Part shown: positions 44,317 through 53,810 of the stretch, piece by piece | How positions within the stretch are numbered: the first letter of the stretch is position 1 | Layout of the letters: the number at the start of each line of letters is the position of its first letter | DNA from: Microbacterium sp. 8M | GTDB taxonomy: Bacteria; Actinomycetota; Actinomycetes; Actinomycetales; Microbacteriaceae | DNA length: 64,000 bases | Reading direction: 5' to 3' | NCBI RefSeq assembly: GCF_902506375.1 | Contig: NZ_LR733284.1 | Coordinates: 3,254,250-3,318,249, forward strand | Program-made: the position numbers and the translations under genes | Notes under the pieces: model-generated | What the model was told of the DNA's origin: nothing | The model's input: the letters and a program-made list of their open reading frames with translations, nothing else | Databases searched by the model: none

Positions 44317-45984
44317 ATGAACCCGACCCGAACGGCGTCGCGCCCGCGCACCGGCCTGCGCCCGCCCTTGCGCTTGCGCACGACCGCACTCGCCTCGATC
44401 GCCGTCGCCGCCGGCCTCGCTCTCACCGCCTGCTCGGCACCCGCGCCCGCCGGCGCACCGACGAGCGACAGCGCGAAGCCCGTCGACGGCGGAAAGCTCA
44501 CCTTCGCGATCGCCAACGACCCGATCTCGCTGAACCCCTCCGGGATCGGATCCGGCAACGACACCTGGTACGTGACCCGGCAGCTGGTCGACTCCCTGCT
44601 CTACCAGAACCCCGAGACGGGCGAGCTCGAGCCCTGGCTCGCCACCTCGTACAAGAGCAACGCCGACGCGACATCGTTCACGTTCGAGCTGCGCCACGGC
44701 GTCACCTTCTCCGACGGCACGCCGTTCACCGCCGCCAACGTCAAGGCCACCTTCGACGACATCCAGACCGCGGGCGCGCTGACGCAGACGACCAGCAACT
44801 TCGTCGGCTACAAGGAGACCAAGGTCATCGACGACGACACCGTCGAGGTCGACTTCAGCACCCCGAACGCGGCGTTCCCCAACTCGACGGCCAGCGTCGG
44901 CCTGGGCATCGTCGGCAACGCCACCCTCGCGGTGCCGTTCGCCAACCGTGCCGACGGCAAGGCCATCGTCGGCACCGGCCCGTTCACTCTCGACAGCTAC
45001 ACCAAGAACGTCGCGACCGTGCTCACGGCCCGCAAGAACTACGCCTGGGCGCCCAAGGCGCTCGGCAACACCGGTCGCGCCCATCTGGACTCCGTCACGT
45101 TCCAGGTCGCGCCCGAGGCGGGCGTGCGCACCGGCAGCCTGACCAGCAACCAGGTCGACGTCATCGGCGGCGTCCAGCCCACCGATGTGCAGACGCTTCA
45201 GGACGCCGGGTACCCGCTGATCTCGCGCGGCAACCCGGGCATCAGCTTCGGACTCTCCTTCAATCTCGCGCGCCCGATCGTCTCCGACATCGCCGTGCGG
45301 GAAGCCATCTCCGCGGCGATCGACCCGACCGTCGTCAGGGACACCGCCCTGAACAAGCTCTTCAACGTCGCGACGAGCACGCTGGCGAAGAACACCCCGT
45401 CCTGGGCCGACGAGCGCAAGCACTTCACCTACGACCCGAAGCACGCAGCCGCGATCCTCGACAAGGCCGGCTGGACCAAGGGCGCGGACGGGATCCGCGC
45501 CAAGGACGGCACTCGCCTGACGCTGCAGCTGGCCTGGATCACGAACTTCGGGCCGAACCAGACGTCGCTCGAACTCATCCAGCAGCAGCTCAAGCAGGTC
45601 GGCATCGACGTGGTGCTCTCCGGCAGCAGCGTGCCCGAGTTCCTCGCCAAGCAGGCATCGGGCGATTTCGACATCGTGTGGGGAAACCTCTCCCGCGCCG
45701 ACGGCGACGTACTGCGCACCCAGTACTCGAAGGCCACCACGAAGCTGCACATCGACGACCCCGAGCTCGAGTCGCTGCTGCAGGGCCAGCTCGCGGCGGG
45801 GAACCCCGCCGCGCGGGACAAGATCCTCGCCGAGGCGCAGGCGCGCATCGCGGCGCAGTACTACCAGATCCCCGTGCACGAGCTGACCTCGATCCTGTCG
45901 ACCCAGTCCACCGTGCACGGCATCAGGCTCGGCGCCGACTCGCGCCTGGACAGCCTGGTCTCCGCCTGGAAGGACGCTAGCTGA
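44317..45984 (+). CDS. SBP family 5 substrate-binding lipoprotein
   Basis: 555 residues: long basic n-region, lipobox LTAC (about 36-39), then GGKLTFAIANDPISLNPSG and FELRHGVTFSDGTPFTAANV, typical of peptide/opine/nickel binding proteins. Located 49 bp after the ATPase with AAGGAG before the ATG. The ligand is probably a sulfur- or nitrogen-containing organic compound given the monooxygenase genes that follow. Confidence 0.93.
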   Translation: MNPTRTASRPRTGLRPPLRLRTTALASIAVAAGLALTACSAPAPAGAPTSDSAKPVDGGKLTFAIANDPISLNPSGIGSGNDTWYVTRQLVDSLLYQNPETGELEPWLATSYKSNADATSFTFELRHGVTFSDGTPFTAANVKATFDDIQTAGALTQTTSNFVGYKETKVIDDDTVEVDFSTPNAAFPNSTASVGLGIVGNATLAVPFANRADGKAIVGTGPFTLDSYTKNVATVLTARKNYAWAPKALGNTGRAHLDSVTFQVAPEAGVRTGSLTSNQVDVIGGVQPTDVQTLQDAGYPLISRGNPGISFGLSFNLARPIVSDIAVREAISAAIDPTVVRDTALNKLFNVATSTLAKNTPSWADERKHFTYDPKHAAAILDKAGWTKGADGIRAKDGTRLTLQLAWITNFGPNQTSLELIQQQLKQVGIDVVLSGSSVPEFLAKQASGDFDIVWGNLSRADGDVLRTQYSKATTKLHIDDPELESLLQGQLAAGNPAARDKILAEAQARIAAQYYQIPVHELTSILSTQSTVHGIRLGADSRLDSLVSAWKDAS

Positions 45985-47006
45985 TGAGCACCGCGACCAT
46001 CGCCTCCGCCGGCTTCACCCTGGCCGGGAACTACCCCGAAGCCGACCCCGCATCGGGTCTCGAGGACACGCTGCGACTGTTCGAGTTCGCCGAGGAGATC
46101 GGCCTGCAGGTGGCCGGGATCCGCCAGCGTCATCTCGAGCGCGGCGTCTCGTCGGCGCTGACCTTCCTCGCCGCGGCCACGCAGCGCACCGAGCGGATCC
46201 GCCTGGAGACCGCGGTGGTGCCGCTCGGCTACGAGACGCCGTTCCGGCTCGCCGAGGACTTCGGCACGGTCGACGCCCTGTCGGACGGCCGGCTCAACGT
46301 GGGGGTCAGCTCCTCCGCGCCGCACGGGACGCTGCTGCGGCACCTCGGCCGCATCGAGGACGAGGCCGCCATCGACCCCTACGTCCTGATCGGCCGCTTC
46401 CTCGAGGCGCTGGAGGGCCACGCGCTCGGTGCGGACATCCCCACGCCCTACGGCCCGCAGACGCCGCGGGTGCAGCCGCACATCGCGGGCCTGCGGGATC
46501 GGGTGTGGCTCGGCGGCGGGTCCGCCCGCTCGGTGCGCTGGGCGGCCGAGCAGGGTCTCAAGCTCTTGCTCGGGAACATCACGGCCGCCGCGGGAGCCGA
46601 CGCGTTCGAGGCGGCGCAGCGCATCCACATCGACGACTACTACGCGCACTTCGCCGGCACCGGCACGCCGGCGGTCGGCGTCGAGCGGGTCATCCTGCCG
46701 ATCGACAGCGCCACGTCCGATCAGCGCGAGCGGTACGCGGCATTCGCAGAGAGCAGGCAGGCGCGCACCGAGCAGCCCACGAACGGGCACCTGTTCCAGC
46801 GGGATCTGTTCGGCTCGGCCGACGAGATCGTCGAGCGGCTGGCGTCCGACCCGGCGATCGACGGCCGTACGGAGCTGCGCATCGCGCTGCCGTACGCACT
46901 GTCCCTGGACGACTACCGGCAGATCCTCTCCGACATCCGCCACGCCGTCCTGCCGCGCCTCGGCTGGGTGCCGGCGACAGCGGCCCTCGCCTCGGCCGCC
47001 GCGTAG
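45984..47006 (+). CDS. LLM class flavin-dependent monooxygenase (1)
   Basis: 340-residue luciferase-like TIM barrel: LFEFAEEIGLQVAGIRQRHL, ERIRLETAVVPLGYETPFRL, EDFGTVDALSDGRLNVGV. Start overlaps the SBP stop (TGATGA). It would use FMNH2 and O2 to oxidise the imported compound. The nitrilotriacetate, sulfonate and dimethyl-sulfone enzymes are relatives. Confidence 0.9.
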   Translation: MSTATIASAGFTLAGNYPEADPASGLEDTLRLFEFAEEIGLQVAGIRQRHLERGVSSALTFLAAATQRTERIRLETAVVPLGYETPFRLAEDFGTVDALSDGRLNVGVSSSAPHGTLLRHLGRIEDEAAIDPYVLIGRFLEALEGHALGADIPTPYGPQTPRVQPHIAGLRDRVWLGGGSARSVRWAAEQGLKLLLGNITAAAGADAFEAAQRIHIDDYYAHFAGTGTPAVGVERVILPIDSATSDQRERYAAFAESRQARTEQPTNGHLFQRDLFGSADEIVERLASDPAIDGRTELRIALPYALSLDDYRQILSDIRHAVLPRLGWVPATAALASAAA

Positions 47007-47033
47007 AGGTGACGCGGATGGAGCCGCCGGCCG

Positions 47034-47086
47034 CTGAGCCTGTCGAAGCGTCCGGCCCGTGGATCCCGGCCCTTCGACAGGCTCAG
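47034..47086. repeat. REP-like inverted pair (GAGCCTGTCGAAG family)
   Basis: CTGAGCCTGTCGAAG at 47034-47048 and its perfect complement at 47072-47086 in the 161-bp gap between two monooxygenase genes; same motif as the array at 60903. Confidence 0.8.
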
Positions 47087-47167
47087 GGACCGGGATACGC
47101 CGTTCCCCACCCGCGCAACCGTGCAGCACCACTTCCGCATCGACCGTCCCCAGACAAGGAGCACATC

Positions 47168-48358
47168 ATGAGTTCACGACTTCGCGTCGGCGTCGCCCTC
47201 GAGGGCGCCGGCTGGCACCCTGCGGCGTGGCGGGAGCCGTCCTCGCGGCCCGCCGAGCTGTTCACCCCCCGGTACTGGACCGACCTCGTCCGCACCGCGG
47301 AACAGGGTCTCCTCGACTTCGTCACCATCGAGGACTCCCTCGCGCTGCAGTCCTCGGATCCCTTCCACGGCGACGATCGCACCGATGAGGTGCGCGGGCG
47401 TCTGGATGCGCTGCTGATCGCGTCCCGGGTGGCGCCGGTCACCGCGCACATCGGGCTGATCCCCACGGTGACGACGACGCACACCGAGCCGTTCCACGTC
47501 TCCACGGGCGTCGCCACGCTGGACTACACGAGCGAAGGGCGCGCCGGGTGGCAGGTGAAGGTGTCGGGTCGGGCCGACGAGGCCGCTCATTTCGGGCGGC
47601 GCGCGCACCCCGGCGACGAGGTCGCCTGGGGCGATCCCGCCTTCGACGCCTTCGTCGGCGAGCTCTTCGACGAGGCCGCCGACGCCGTCGAGGTCGTCCG
47701 GCGCCTCTGGGACAGCTGGGAGGACGACGCCGAGATCCGCGACGTCGCCACCGACCGGTTCCTCGACGCCGACAAGGTGCACGAGATCGACTTCGAGGGC
47801 CGCTGGTTCAGCGTGCGGGGGCCGTCGATCACGCCGCGCCCGCCTCAGGGTCAGCCCGTCGTCGCCGCGCTCGCGCACGCCGAAGTGCCCTACCGGCTCG
47901 CCGCGCGCTCCGCCGACCTCGTCTTCGTCACGCCCGCCGACACGGCGCATGCGGAGCGGATCCTTACCGAGGTCGCGGCCGTCGCGGAGGGACGCGAGGG
48001 CGAGCCCCTGCAGGTCTTCGCGGATCTCGTGGTGTTCCTCGACGATCCGGACGGGGAGGCCGCCGCCGAGCGCCTCCGGCGTCTCGACGCCCTCGGCCGC
48101 CCGCTCGCGAGCGATGCGCGCGTGTTCACCGGATCCGCATCCGAACTCGCCGACCTCGTCGCCGAACTCGGCGCCCTCGGTTACGCCGGCGTGCGGCTGC
48201 GTCCCGGCGTCCTCACCGACGACCTGCCGCGCATCGCGGGCGAGTTCGCCTCCGAGCTGCGCGCACGCGACCTCTTCCACGACGCCTACGAGGCGGGCAC
48301 CCTGCGCGGGCTGCTCGGCCTGCCCGAGCACGTCCCCAGTCGCTACGCCGCCGTCTGA
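47168..48358 (+). CDS. LLM class flavin-dependent monooxygenase (2)
   Basis: 396 residues, luciferase-like: VGVALEGAGWHPAAW, RTAEQGLLDFVTIEDSLAL, THIGLIPTVTTTHTEPFHV-like VTAHIGLIPTVTTTHTEPF, SEGRAGWQVKVSG and VVRRLWDSWEDDA. It belongs with the NtaA/SnaA/DszA branch. The last 100 residues are acidic. AAGGAG precedes the ATG. A REP hairpin separates it from the gene before. Confidence 0.9.
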   Translation: MSSRLRVGVALEGAGWHPAAWREPSSRPAELFTPRYWTDLVRTAEQGLLDFVTIEDSLALQSSDPFHGDDRTDEVRGRLDALLIASRVAPVTAHIGLIPTVTTTHTEPFHVSTGVATLDYTSEGRAGWQVKVSGRADEAAHFGRRAHPGDEVAWGDPAFDAFVGELFDEAADAVEVVRRLWDSWEDDAEIRDVATDRFLDADKVHEIDFEGRWFSVRGPSITPRPPQGQPVVAALAHAEVPYRLAARSADLVFVTPADTAHAERILTEVAAVAEGREGEPLQVFADLVVFLDDPDGEAAAERLRRLDALGRPLASDARVFTGSASELADLVAELGALGYAGVRLRPGVLTDDLPRIAGEFASELRARDLFHDAYEAGTLRGLLGLPEHVPSRYAAV

Positions 48359-48377
48359 CCGATCAGAGGAGAACACC

Positions 48378-49760
48378 ATGACCACGAGAGCACGCAAGCA
48401 GATCATCCTCGCCGCGTACGTCGGCGGAGTGAACGAGCACACCCTGTGGGAGCACCCGGATGCGGGCAGTCAGATCGACTTCTCCACGTTCCGGCACGTC
48501 GCGCAGACGGCCGAGCGGGGGCGCTTCGACTACTTCTTCCTCGCCGAAGGACTCGCCCTGCGCGCCCGGGCCGGCCGCATCTTCGACCACGACATCGCGG
48601 GGCGCCCCGACACGCTCGCCGTGCTCGCGGCGCTGGCCGCGGTGACCGACCACATCGGCCTGGTGGGCACCCTGAACACCACGTTCAACGAGCCGTACGA
48701 GCTCGCCCGCCAGATCGCCAGCCTGGACCACCTGTCCGGCGGCCGGGCCGGATGGAACGTCGTCACCTCGTTCGACGCGTTCACCGGCGCGAACTTCCGC
48801 CGCGGCGGCTTCCTTCCGCACAGCGAACGCTACGTGCGCGCGGAGGAGACCGTCGCCACCATCCGCCGGCTGTGGGACTCGTGGGCGGAGGAGGCGATCG
48901 TCGCGGACAAGGCGACGGGGGTCTTCCTCGCGGACGCCGACGCCGGCGCGTTCGCCCAGTCCAGCACGCAGTTCGACATCGCAGGCCGCTTCACCGTGCC
49001 GCGCAGCCCGCAGGGGCGCCCGGTCATCGTGCAGGCCGGGGTCTCGCCGCAGGGCCGGGACTTCGCGGCAGCCACGGCGGACGCGATCTTCTCGCCCTAC
49101 GCGACGCTCGCCGAGGGCAAGGCGTTCTCCGCCGACATCCGGGAGCGCGCGGCCCGTTTCGGTCGCGGACCGGACGAGATCAAGATCCTGCCCGCCGCGG
49201 GATTCGTGATCGGGGACTCGACCGCGGACGCGGAGGAGAAGGCCCGCCACATCCTCGAGCAGCAGCTGACGGACAAGACCATCCAGGTCACGTTCGAGCA
49301 GGTGTGGAACCGCGACCTGTCGGCCTACGATCCGGACGGACCGCTGCCGGACGTGGACCCGGATCCCGAGGCGCCGCCGATCATCCAGGGTCGGGCGTTC
49401 GTGTTCCAGGACCGATTCGAGACGGTGCGCAAGTGGCGTGAGCTCGCCGACGAGCGGGGTCTCACGCTGCGCGGGCTCGCGCACGAGATCAGCCGCGGAC
49501 CCGGATACGTGGGCACCGCCGCGCAGGTCGCCGATCAGCTCGACGCCTTCGTGCAGGAGGACGGCGGAGACGGCGTCGTGCTCGGATCCCACCTCGTGCC
49601 GTCGGGGCTCGACGAGTTCGTCGACGAGGTCGTGCCGCTGCTGCAGGAGCGCGGCTCGCTGCGCACCGAGTACGACGGCACGACGCTGCGCGCCAACCTG
49701 GACCTGCCCCTGCCGACGCGCTCCGAGGAGCTCGCCGGGGCGACGGAGACGGCACGATGA
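48378..49760 (+). CDS. NtaA/SnaA/DszA family FMN-dependent monooxygenase (3)
   Basis: 460 residues with the complete NtaA/DszA pattern: GRFDYFFLAEGLALRAR, RIFDHDIAGRPDTLAVLAAL, TFNEPYELARQIASLDHLSG, GRAGWNVVTSFDAFTGANF and VRAEETVATIRRLWDSW. The closest characterised types are YxeK/YtnJ (S-succino- or S-alkyl-cysteine), NtaA and DszA. Agaggag-type ribosome site before the ATG. Its stop overlaps the DUF1684 start. Confidence 0.93.
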   Translation: MTTRARKQIILAAYVGGVNEHTLWEHPDAGSQIDFSTFRHVAQTAERGRFDYFFLAEGLALRARAGRIFDHDIAGRPDTLAVLAALAAVTDHIGLVGTLNTTFNEPYELARQIASLDHLSGGRAGWNVVTSFDAFTGANFRRGGFLPHSERYVRAEETVATIRRLWDSWAEEAIVADKATGVFLADADAGAFAQSSTQFDIAGRFTVPRSPQGRPVIVQAGVSPQGRDFAAATADAIFSPYATLAEGKAFSADIRERAARFGRGPDEIKILPAAGFVIGDSTADAEEKARHILEQQLTDKTIQVTFEQVWNRDLSAYDPDGPLPDVDPDPEAPPIIQGRAFVFQDRFETVRKWRELADERGLTLRGLAHEISRGPGYVGTAAQVADQLDAFVQEDGGDGVVLGSHLVPSGLDEFVDEVVPLLQERGSLRTEYDGTTLRANLDLPLPTRSEELAGATETAR

Positions 49761-50635
49761 CGCTCTCGTCCGCGATCGAGGCGGTGCCACCCGCGCAGGA
49801 TCCGTTCACGCAGGAGTGGGAGAAGTGGCACGACGCACACGAGGAGCGCCGCGCCGACCCGCACGGCTTCCTCGCCGTCACCGGCCTGTTCTGGCTGACG
49901 GCGGAGCCGCACCGCTTCCCCGGCCTGCCGGGCGAGTGGTTCACCAGCGTCACCGGACCCGTCGTCGTCCTCGCAGACGACGAGACCATCACGGTCGACG
50001 GGTCCGAGGCCACCGGGACGCATGCGTTCGGCCCCCTTGCCGAGCGCGACGGCGTGACGGTCGGCTTCGACGGCGGCGTCATCGAGGTCGCCAAGCGCGG
50101 CGGGCGGGACATCCTGCGCCCGCGCCGTCCCGACTTCCCGTTCCTGACGGCCTACACGGGGACCGCCGCGTTCCCGCCCGACCCGCGCTGGCGGATCCCC
50201 GGTCGGTTCGTCCGGTTCGTCGCGCCGCGGTCGATCGAGGTGGGTGCGGCCGTGGACGGCCTGAGGCACGTCTACGACTCCCCGGGCTACGTCGAGTTCA
50301 CCATCGACGGCGAGCCGTTCCGTCTTCTCGCGTTCGACGGGCACCGACCCGGTTCGCTGTTCGCGCTGTTCACGGATGCGACCAGCGGTGTCACCACGTA
50401 TGCCGCGAACCGCAGCGTGTCGTTCGACGTGGTCGAGGGATCCGACACGACCGTGGTCGACTTCAACCGGGCGACGAACCTGCCGTGCGCGTACACCGAC
50501 TTCGCCACCTGCCCGCTGCCTCCCGCCGAGAACAGGCTCCGCATCGCGGTGACCGCCGGGGAACGGACCCCGCAGCGGCGCGTCCACGGCGAGGCCTCGG
50601 CCGACGGTCTGGTCCCCCGGGCCGGATCGCTCTGA
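49757..50635 (+). CDS. DUF1684 protein (1)
   Basis: 292 residues matching DUF1684: WEKWHDAHEERRADPHGFLA, VTGLFWL, PDFPFLTAYTGTAAFPPDPR, FTDATSGVTTYAANRSVSFD and NLPCAYTDFATCPLPPAENR. The last motif with its two cysteines is the family signature. Function unknown. Overlaps monooxygenase 3 (ATGA) and ends the operon. A second copy is at 59270. Confidence 0.92.
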   Translation: MTLSSAIEAVPPAQDPFTQEWEKWHDAHEERRADPHGFLAVTGLFWLTAEPHRFPGLPGEWFTSVTGPVVVLADDETITVDGSEATGTHAFGPLAERDGVTVGFDGGVIEVAKRGGRDILRPRRPDFPFLTAYTGTAAFPPDPRWRIPGRFVRFVAPRSIEVGAAVDGLRHVYDSPGYVEFTIDGEPFRLLAFDGHRPGSLFALFTDATSGVTTYAANRSVSFDVVEGSDTTVVDFNRATNLPCAYTDFATCPLPPAENRLRIAVTAGERTPQRRVHGEASADGLVPRAGSL

Positions 50636-50672
50636 GTCCCTGGGGGTCTGTCGATCCACTCTTGAGCACGAG

Positions 50673-50725
50673 GAAGGGCCTCGGCGCCGTCCGCGAATCT
50701 CGCGGGTTCGGCGCCGAGGCCCTTC
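50673..50725. terminator. Compound bidirectional terminator
   Basis: Perfect 17-bp outer stem (50673-50689 with 50709-50725) and a nested CCGCGA/TCGCGG stem in its loop, between convergent operons. Confidence 0.85.
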
Positions 50726-50730
50726 GTCGT

Positions 50731-51879
50731 CTACGGGACGAGCGCCGTCTCGAGCGAGCGGGGCGCGTCGCTCGAGATCCCCCAGGCGTCTGCGAGCAGC
50801 GCGAACGAGCGCTCGCGATCCCGCGGGTCGTGCGTGATCGTGGTGAGCAGCAGTTCGTCCGCGCCGGTCACGCGCTGCAGGGTGTCGAGCCGTTCCACGA
50901 CGGTCTCCGCGTCCCCTGCGAAACGGGTGTCCAGGCGGTCGCTGACCACCGCGAGGAGCTCCGGCGGGTACGGCGCGACGAGGGCGTCGTCGGGGTGCGG
51001 GTAGGCGATCGCGCCCTGGCCGGCGCGGATGCTGTGCACCCACTCGGCGTACCCGCGGCCGATGCGCTCGGCCTCGGCCGCCGTGTCCGCGACGAGCACG
51101 TCGGCCGAGACGATCACGTGCGGCTCGGCGAGTGCACCGGGCCGGAAGGCGCGGCGGTAGGCCTCCACGGCGTCGAGCACGAAGCTCCCCGCGACGTGGA
51201 AGTTGGCGCCGAACGGCAGCCCGAGACGTCCGGCGAGCTCTGCGCTGATGCCCGCGGTGCTGCCGTGCAGCCACACCTGGATGTCCTGCCCCTCGGCCGG
51301 CGTCGCGTGGATCGGCACGCCCTCCGGTGCGATGTAGGTGCCCGCGATGAGCGCGAGGATGTCGAGCACGTCCTGCTCGAACCGGTCGGCGTCGCCCGCG
51401 GTGCGGCGCAGCAGCCGGGCCTGCGCGGCGAACCGCGCGGAGTCGAACGCGAAGGGCTTCGCGGCCGGCAGCAGCAGACCGTCGACGACGCGGGCCTCCA
51501 CGGGTGCCGGCGCGACCGGAGCCGCGGGGCGCGACGTGGATCCGGATCGGCCGATCCCGAGGTCGAAGCGCCCGGGGTGGAGAGCGGCGACCACGCCGGC
51601 GGCCTCCACGACCTGGAGGGCGGCGTAGTTGCCGATGATGGTCGCGGCGGTGCCGATCCGGATGCGCTCGGTCGCGGCGGCGATGGCGGCGAGGAGCACG
51701 TGCGGGGCGGCGCCGGCCACGCCGGGGTTCAGGTGGTGCTCGGCGAGCCAGAAGCGGTGGTAGCCGAGTCGTTCCGCGGTCTGCGCGAGCGCGATCGTGT
51801 CGCGGAGGCCCTGGCCCGGGGTCGACCCCTCGCCGAACGGGGAGAGCTCGAGGATGCTGAGCGGTGCGCGGTTGGTCAT
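50731..51879 (-). CDS. LLM class flavin-dependent monooxygenase (4)
   Basis: 382 residues: LSILELSPFGEGSTPGQGL, ERLGYHRFWLAEHHLNPGV, ERIRIGTAATIIGNYAALQV, HPGRFDLGIGRSGS. This is the MsnO8/YvbT-like group, unlike the three plus-strand enzymes. The ATG at 51879 has only GAGAAAGA upstream. It follows the amino-acid importer genes, but a hairpin at 51913-51947 separates them. Confidence 0.9.
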   Translation of the reverse strand: MTNRAPLSILELSPFGEGSTPGQGLRDTIALAQTAERLGYHRFWLAEHHLNPGVAGAAPHVLLAAIAAATERIRIGTAATIIGNYAALQVVEAAGVVAALHPGRFDLGIGRSGSTSRPAAPVAPAPVEARVVDGLLLPAAKPFAFDSARFAAQARLLRRTAGDADRFEQDVLDILALIAGTYIAPEGVPIHATPAEGQDIQVWLHGSTAGISAELAGRLGLPFGANFHVAGSFVLDAVEAYRRAFRPGALAEPHVIVSADVLVADTAAEAERIGRGYAEWVHSIRAGQGAIAYPHPDDALVAPYPPELLAVVSDRLDTRFAGDAETVVERLDTLQRVTGADELLLTTITHDPRDRERSFALLADAWGISSDAPRSLETALVP

Positions 51880-51912
51880 GTGTTCGTCTTTCTCGGGTGC
51901 GGATACACGGAA

Positions 51913-51947
51913 AGGTGCGGGCCGGCGTCTGCCGCCGGCCCGCACCT
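51913..51947 (-). terminator. Hairpin between binding-protein gene and monooxygenase 4
   Basis: Perfect 14-bp stem (51913-51926 with 51934-51947), followed on the minus strand by TTTCC, just after the SBP stop. It may terminate most transcripts or protect the 3' end of the importer mRNA. Confidence 0.7.
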
Positions 51948-51952
51948 CGGAT

Positions 51953-52951
51953 TCAGGACTTGGGAAGCCCCGGCGGGTTGATCTCCGAGGTCGTGACCCC
52001 CTCGGAGTCGAGCCCCCACCCCTTGAGCACCTCGGCGTACTTCCCGTTCGCGATGAGCTCGTTGAGCACGATGTTGACCGGCTCGATGAGACCGTTGCCC
52101 TTCGCGGTGCCCGCCGCGATCGCCGCCGCCTGCGGCCACCCGCCGGGGACGATGCCCACGAGCTTGGTGGCGCCGGTCTCCCTGGCCGCCCACGCGGAGG
52201 AGGCGTTCGGACCGAAGGTCGCATCGACACGGCCCGACTGCAGCGCGAGGGTCGCGGCCGCGTTGTCGTCGTAGTACTGCAGGTCTGCCGGCGCCTTGCC
52301 CGCGCTCTTCAGCTCCTCGTTCCACTTCAAGAGCACCTGCTCCTGGTTGGTGCCGGATCCGACCACGATCTTCAGGCCGGAGATGTCCGCGGCTTTCTGG
52401 ATCTTGGAGATCTTGCTGTCGGACTTGACGTAGAAGCCGAGCAGGTCCTGACGGTAGCTGGCGAAGTCGAAGAGCTCCTTGCGCGCCTCGGTGACCGTCA
52501 CGTTCGAGGTGATCAGGTCGTACTTGCCGGACTGGATCCCGAGCGGCCAATCGGCCCAGGCGACGACCACCGGGTTGTACTTCAGGCCGAGTCCCTGCGC
52601 GATCAGGCTGCCGATGTTCGGCTCGGTGCCGGCCGGCAGCGTCTTTCCGTCCGGGACGTAGCTGAGCGGCGGCACGAAGGCGCCCACCGCGACGGTGAGC
52701 TTGCCCGGCTCGACCGGGTGGAAGCCGCTCTTCTTGAGCGCCTCGACGGCCTTCGGCACGACGTCGCCCTCGACCCACTTCACGTCGTCGGCCGAGATCT
52801 TCGCCGCGCTCTTCGTGGGCTTCGGCGTGCTGTCGGCAGCGGTCGCCGCCGCCGGCTGGTTGAGGGCGACGACCGCGCCGACGGCGACGATCGCGGCGAC
52901 CGCGACGGCGGCGATGCCGACCACCGCGCCCTGCCTCTTGCTGAGTGCCAT
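51953..52951 (-). CDS. Amino acid-type ABC substrate-binding protein
   Basis: 332-residue SBP family 3 protein. The N-terminus is a single hydrophobic segment (about 10-30) without lipobox cysteine, so it is membrane-anchored or secreted. PGKLTVAVGAFVPPLSYVPD, YDLITSNVTVTEARKELFDF and TLALQSGRVDATFGPNASSA are the expected core motifs. Last of the three importer genes. Cystine or an S-substituted cysteine is a reasonable ligand, given the monooxygenases; unproven. Confidence 0.9.
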   Translation of the reverse strand: MALSKRQGAVVGIAAVAVAAIVAVGAVVALNQPAAATAADSTPKPTKSAAKISADDVKWVEGDVVPKAVEALKKSGFHPVEPGKLTVAVGAFVPPLSYVPDGKTLPAGTEPNIGSLIAQGLGLKYNPVVVAWADWPLGIQSGKYDLITSNVTVTEARKELFDFASYRQDLLGFYVKSDSKISKIQKAADISGLKIVVGSGTNQEQVLLKWNEELKSAGKAPADLQYYDDNAAATLALQSGRVDATFGPNASSAWAARETGATKLVGIVPGGWPQAAAIAAGTAKGNGLIEPVNIVLNELIANGKYAEVLKGWGLDSEGVTTSEINPPGLPKS

Positions 52952-53018
52952 GCTGTGTCTCTCCTTGTGGTGATGGGCCTTGGGATGATGCGGCCGTGCC
53001 GCGTTCGGGTCGTGCCGG

Positions 53019-53810
53019 TCAGTTCAGGACCTTGGCCAGGAACTCCCGGGTTCGTGGATGCTTCGGGTGGTCCAGGACGTCGGCGGGGCGCCCCTCCTCG
53101 ATCACGGTCCCGCGGTCGAGGAAGACGACGCGGTCGGCGACCTGACGGGCGAAGCCGATCTCGTGGGTGACGATGATGAGCGTGGTGCCGAACCGGGCGA
53201 GGTCGCCGATGACCTCGAGCACCTCGCCGACGAGTTCGGGATCCAGCGCGCTGGTCGGCTCGTCGAACAGCAGCACCTTGGGCTTCAGGGCGAGGGCGCG
53301 GGCGATCGCCACGCGCTGCTGCTGACCTCCGGAGAGCTGCCGCGGGTAGGCGTCGGCCTTGTCGGCGAGACCGACGCGATCGAGCAGACCGAGGGCGAGC
53401 TCCCGGGCGTCCGAGGCCGTCAGCCGCTTCAGAGCGATCGGCGCCTCGACGATGTTCTCCAGCGCGGTGAGATGCGGGAACAGGTTGAACTGCTGGAACA
53501 CGATCCCCACTTGGGTGCGACGGCGCAGGATCTCGCGCTCGTGCAGCTCGTGCAGCTTCTCACCGCGCAGCTCGTAGCCGATCAGCTCGCCGTCGACGGT
53601 GACCGAACCGCGATCCACGCTCTCCAAGTGGTTGATGGTGCGCAGCAGGGTCGACTTGCCGGAGCCGCTCGGACCGAGGATCGCGACGACCTCGCCGGGC
53701 TGCACCGTGAGGTCGATGCCCGAGAGCACTTCCACCCCGCCGAAGCTCTTGTGCACGTTGTGGATCTCGACGAGTCCGCTGGTCGCGGTCTCCGCGATCA
53801 GGGCGCTCAT
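53019..53810 (-). CDS. Amino acid ABC transporter ATP-binding protein
   Basis: 263 residues: Walker [57 protein letters not shown] and THEIGFARQVADRVVFLD. Starts in the permease stop (ATGA). Confidence 0.95.
   Translation of the reverse strand: MSALIAETATSGLVEIHNVHKSFGGVEVLSGIDLTVQPGEVVAILGPSGSGKSTLLRTINHLESVDRGSVTVDGELIGYELRGEKLHELHEREILRRRTQVGIVFQQFNLFPHLTALENIVEAPIALKRLTASDARELALGLLDRVGLADKADAYPRQLSGGQQQRVAIARALALKPKVLLFDEPTSALDPELVGEVLEVIGDLARFGTTLIIVTHEIGFARQVADRVVFLDRGTVIEEGRPADVLDHPKHPRTREFLAKVLN

Noticed and set aside
41955..44564. 869-codon minus-strand open frame opposite the ATPase and SBP genes
   Set aside because: Shadow frame; the plus strand has complete ABC and SBP motifs.
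46505..47167. Upstream extension of monooxygenase 2 into monooxygenase 1
   Set aside because: The extension runs through the REP hairpin and an out-of-frame coding region; the ATG at 47168 has an AAGGAG site.
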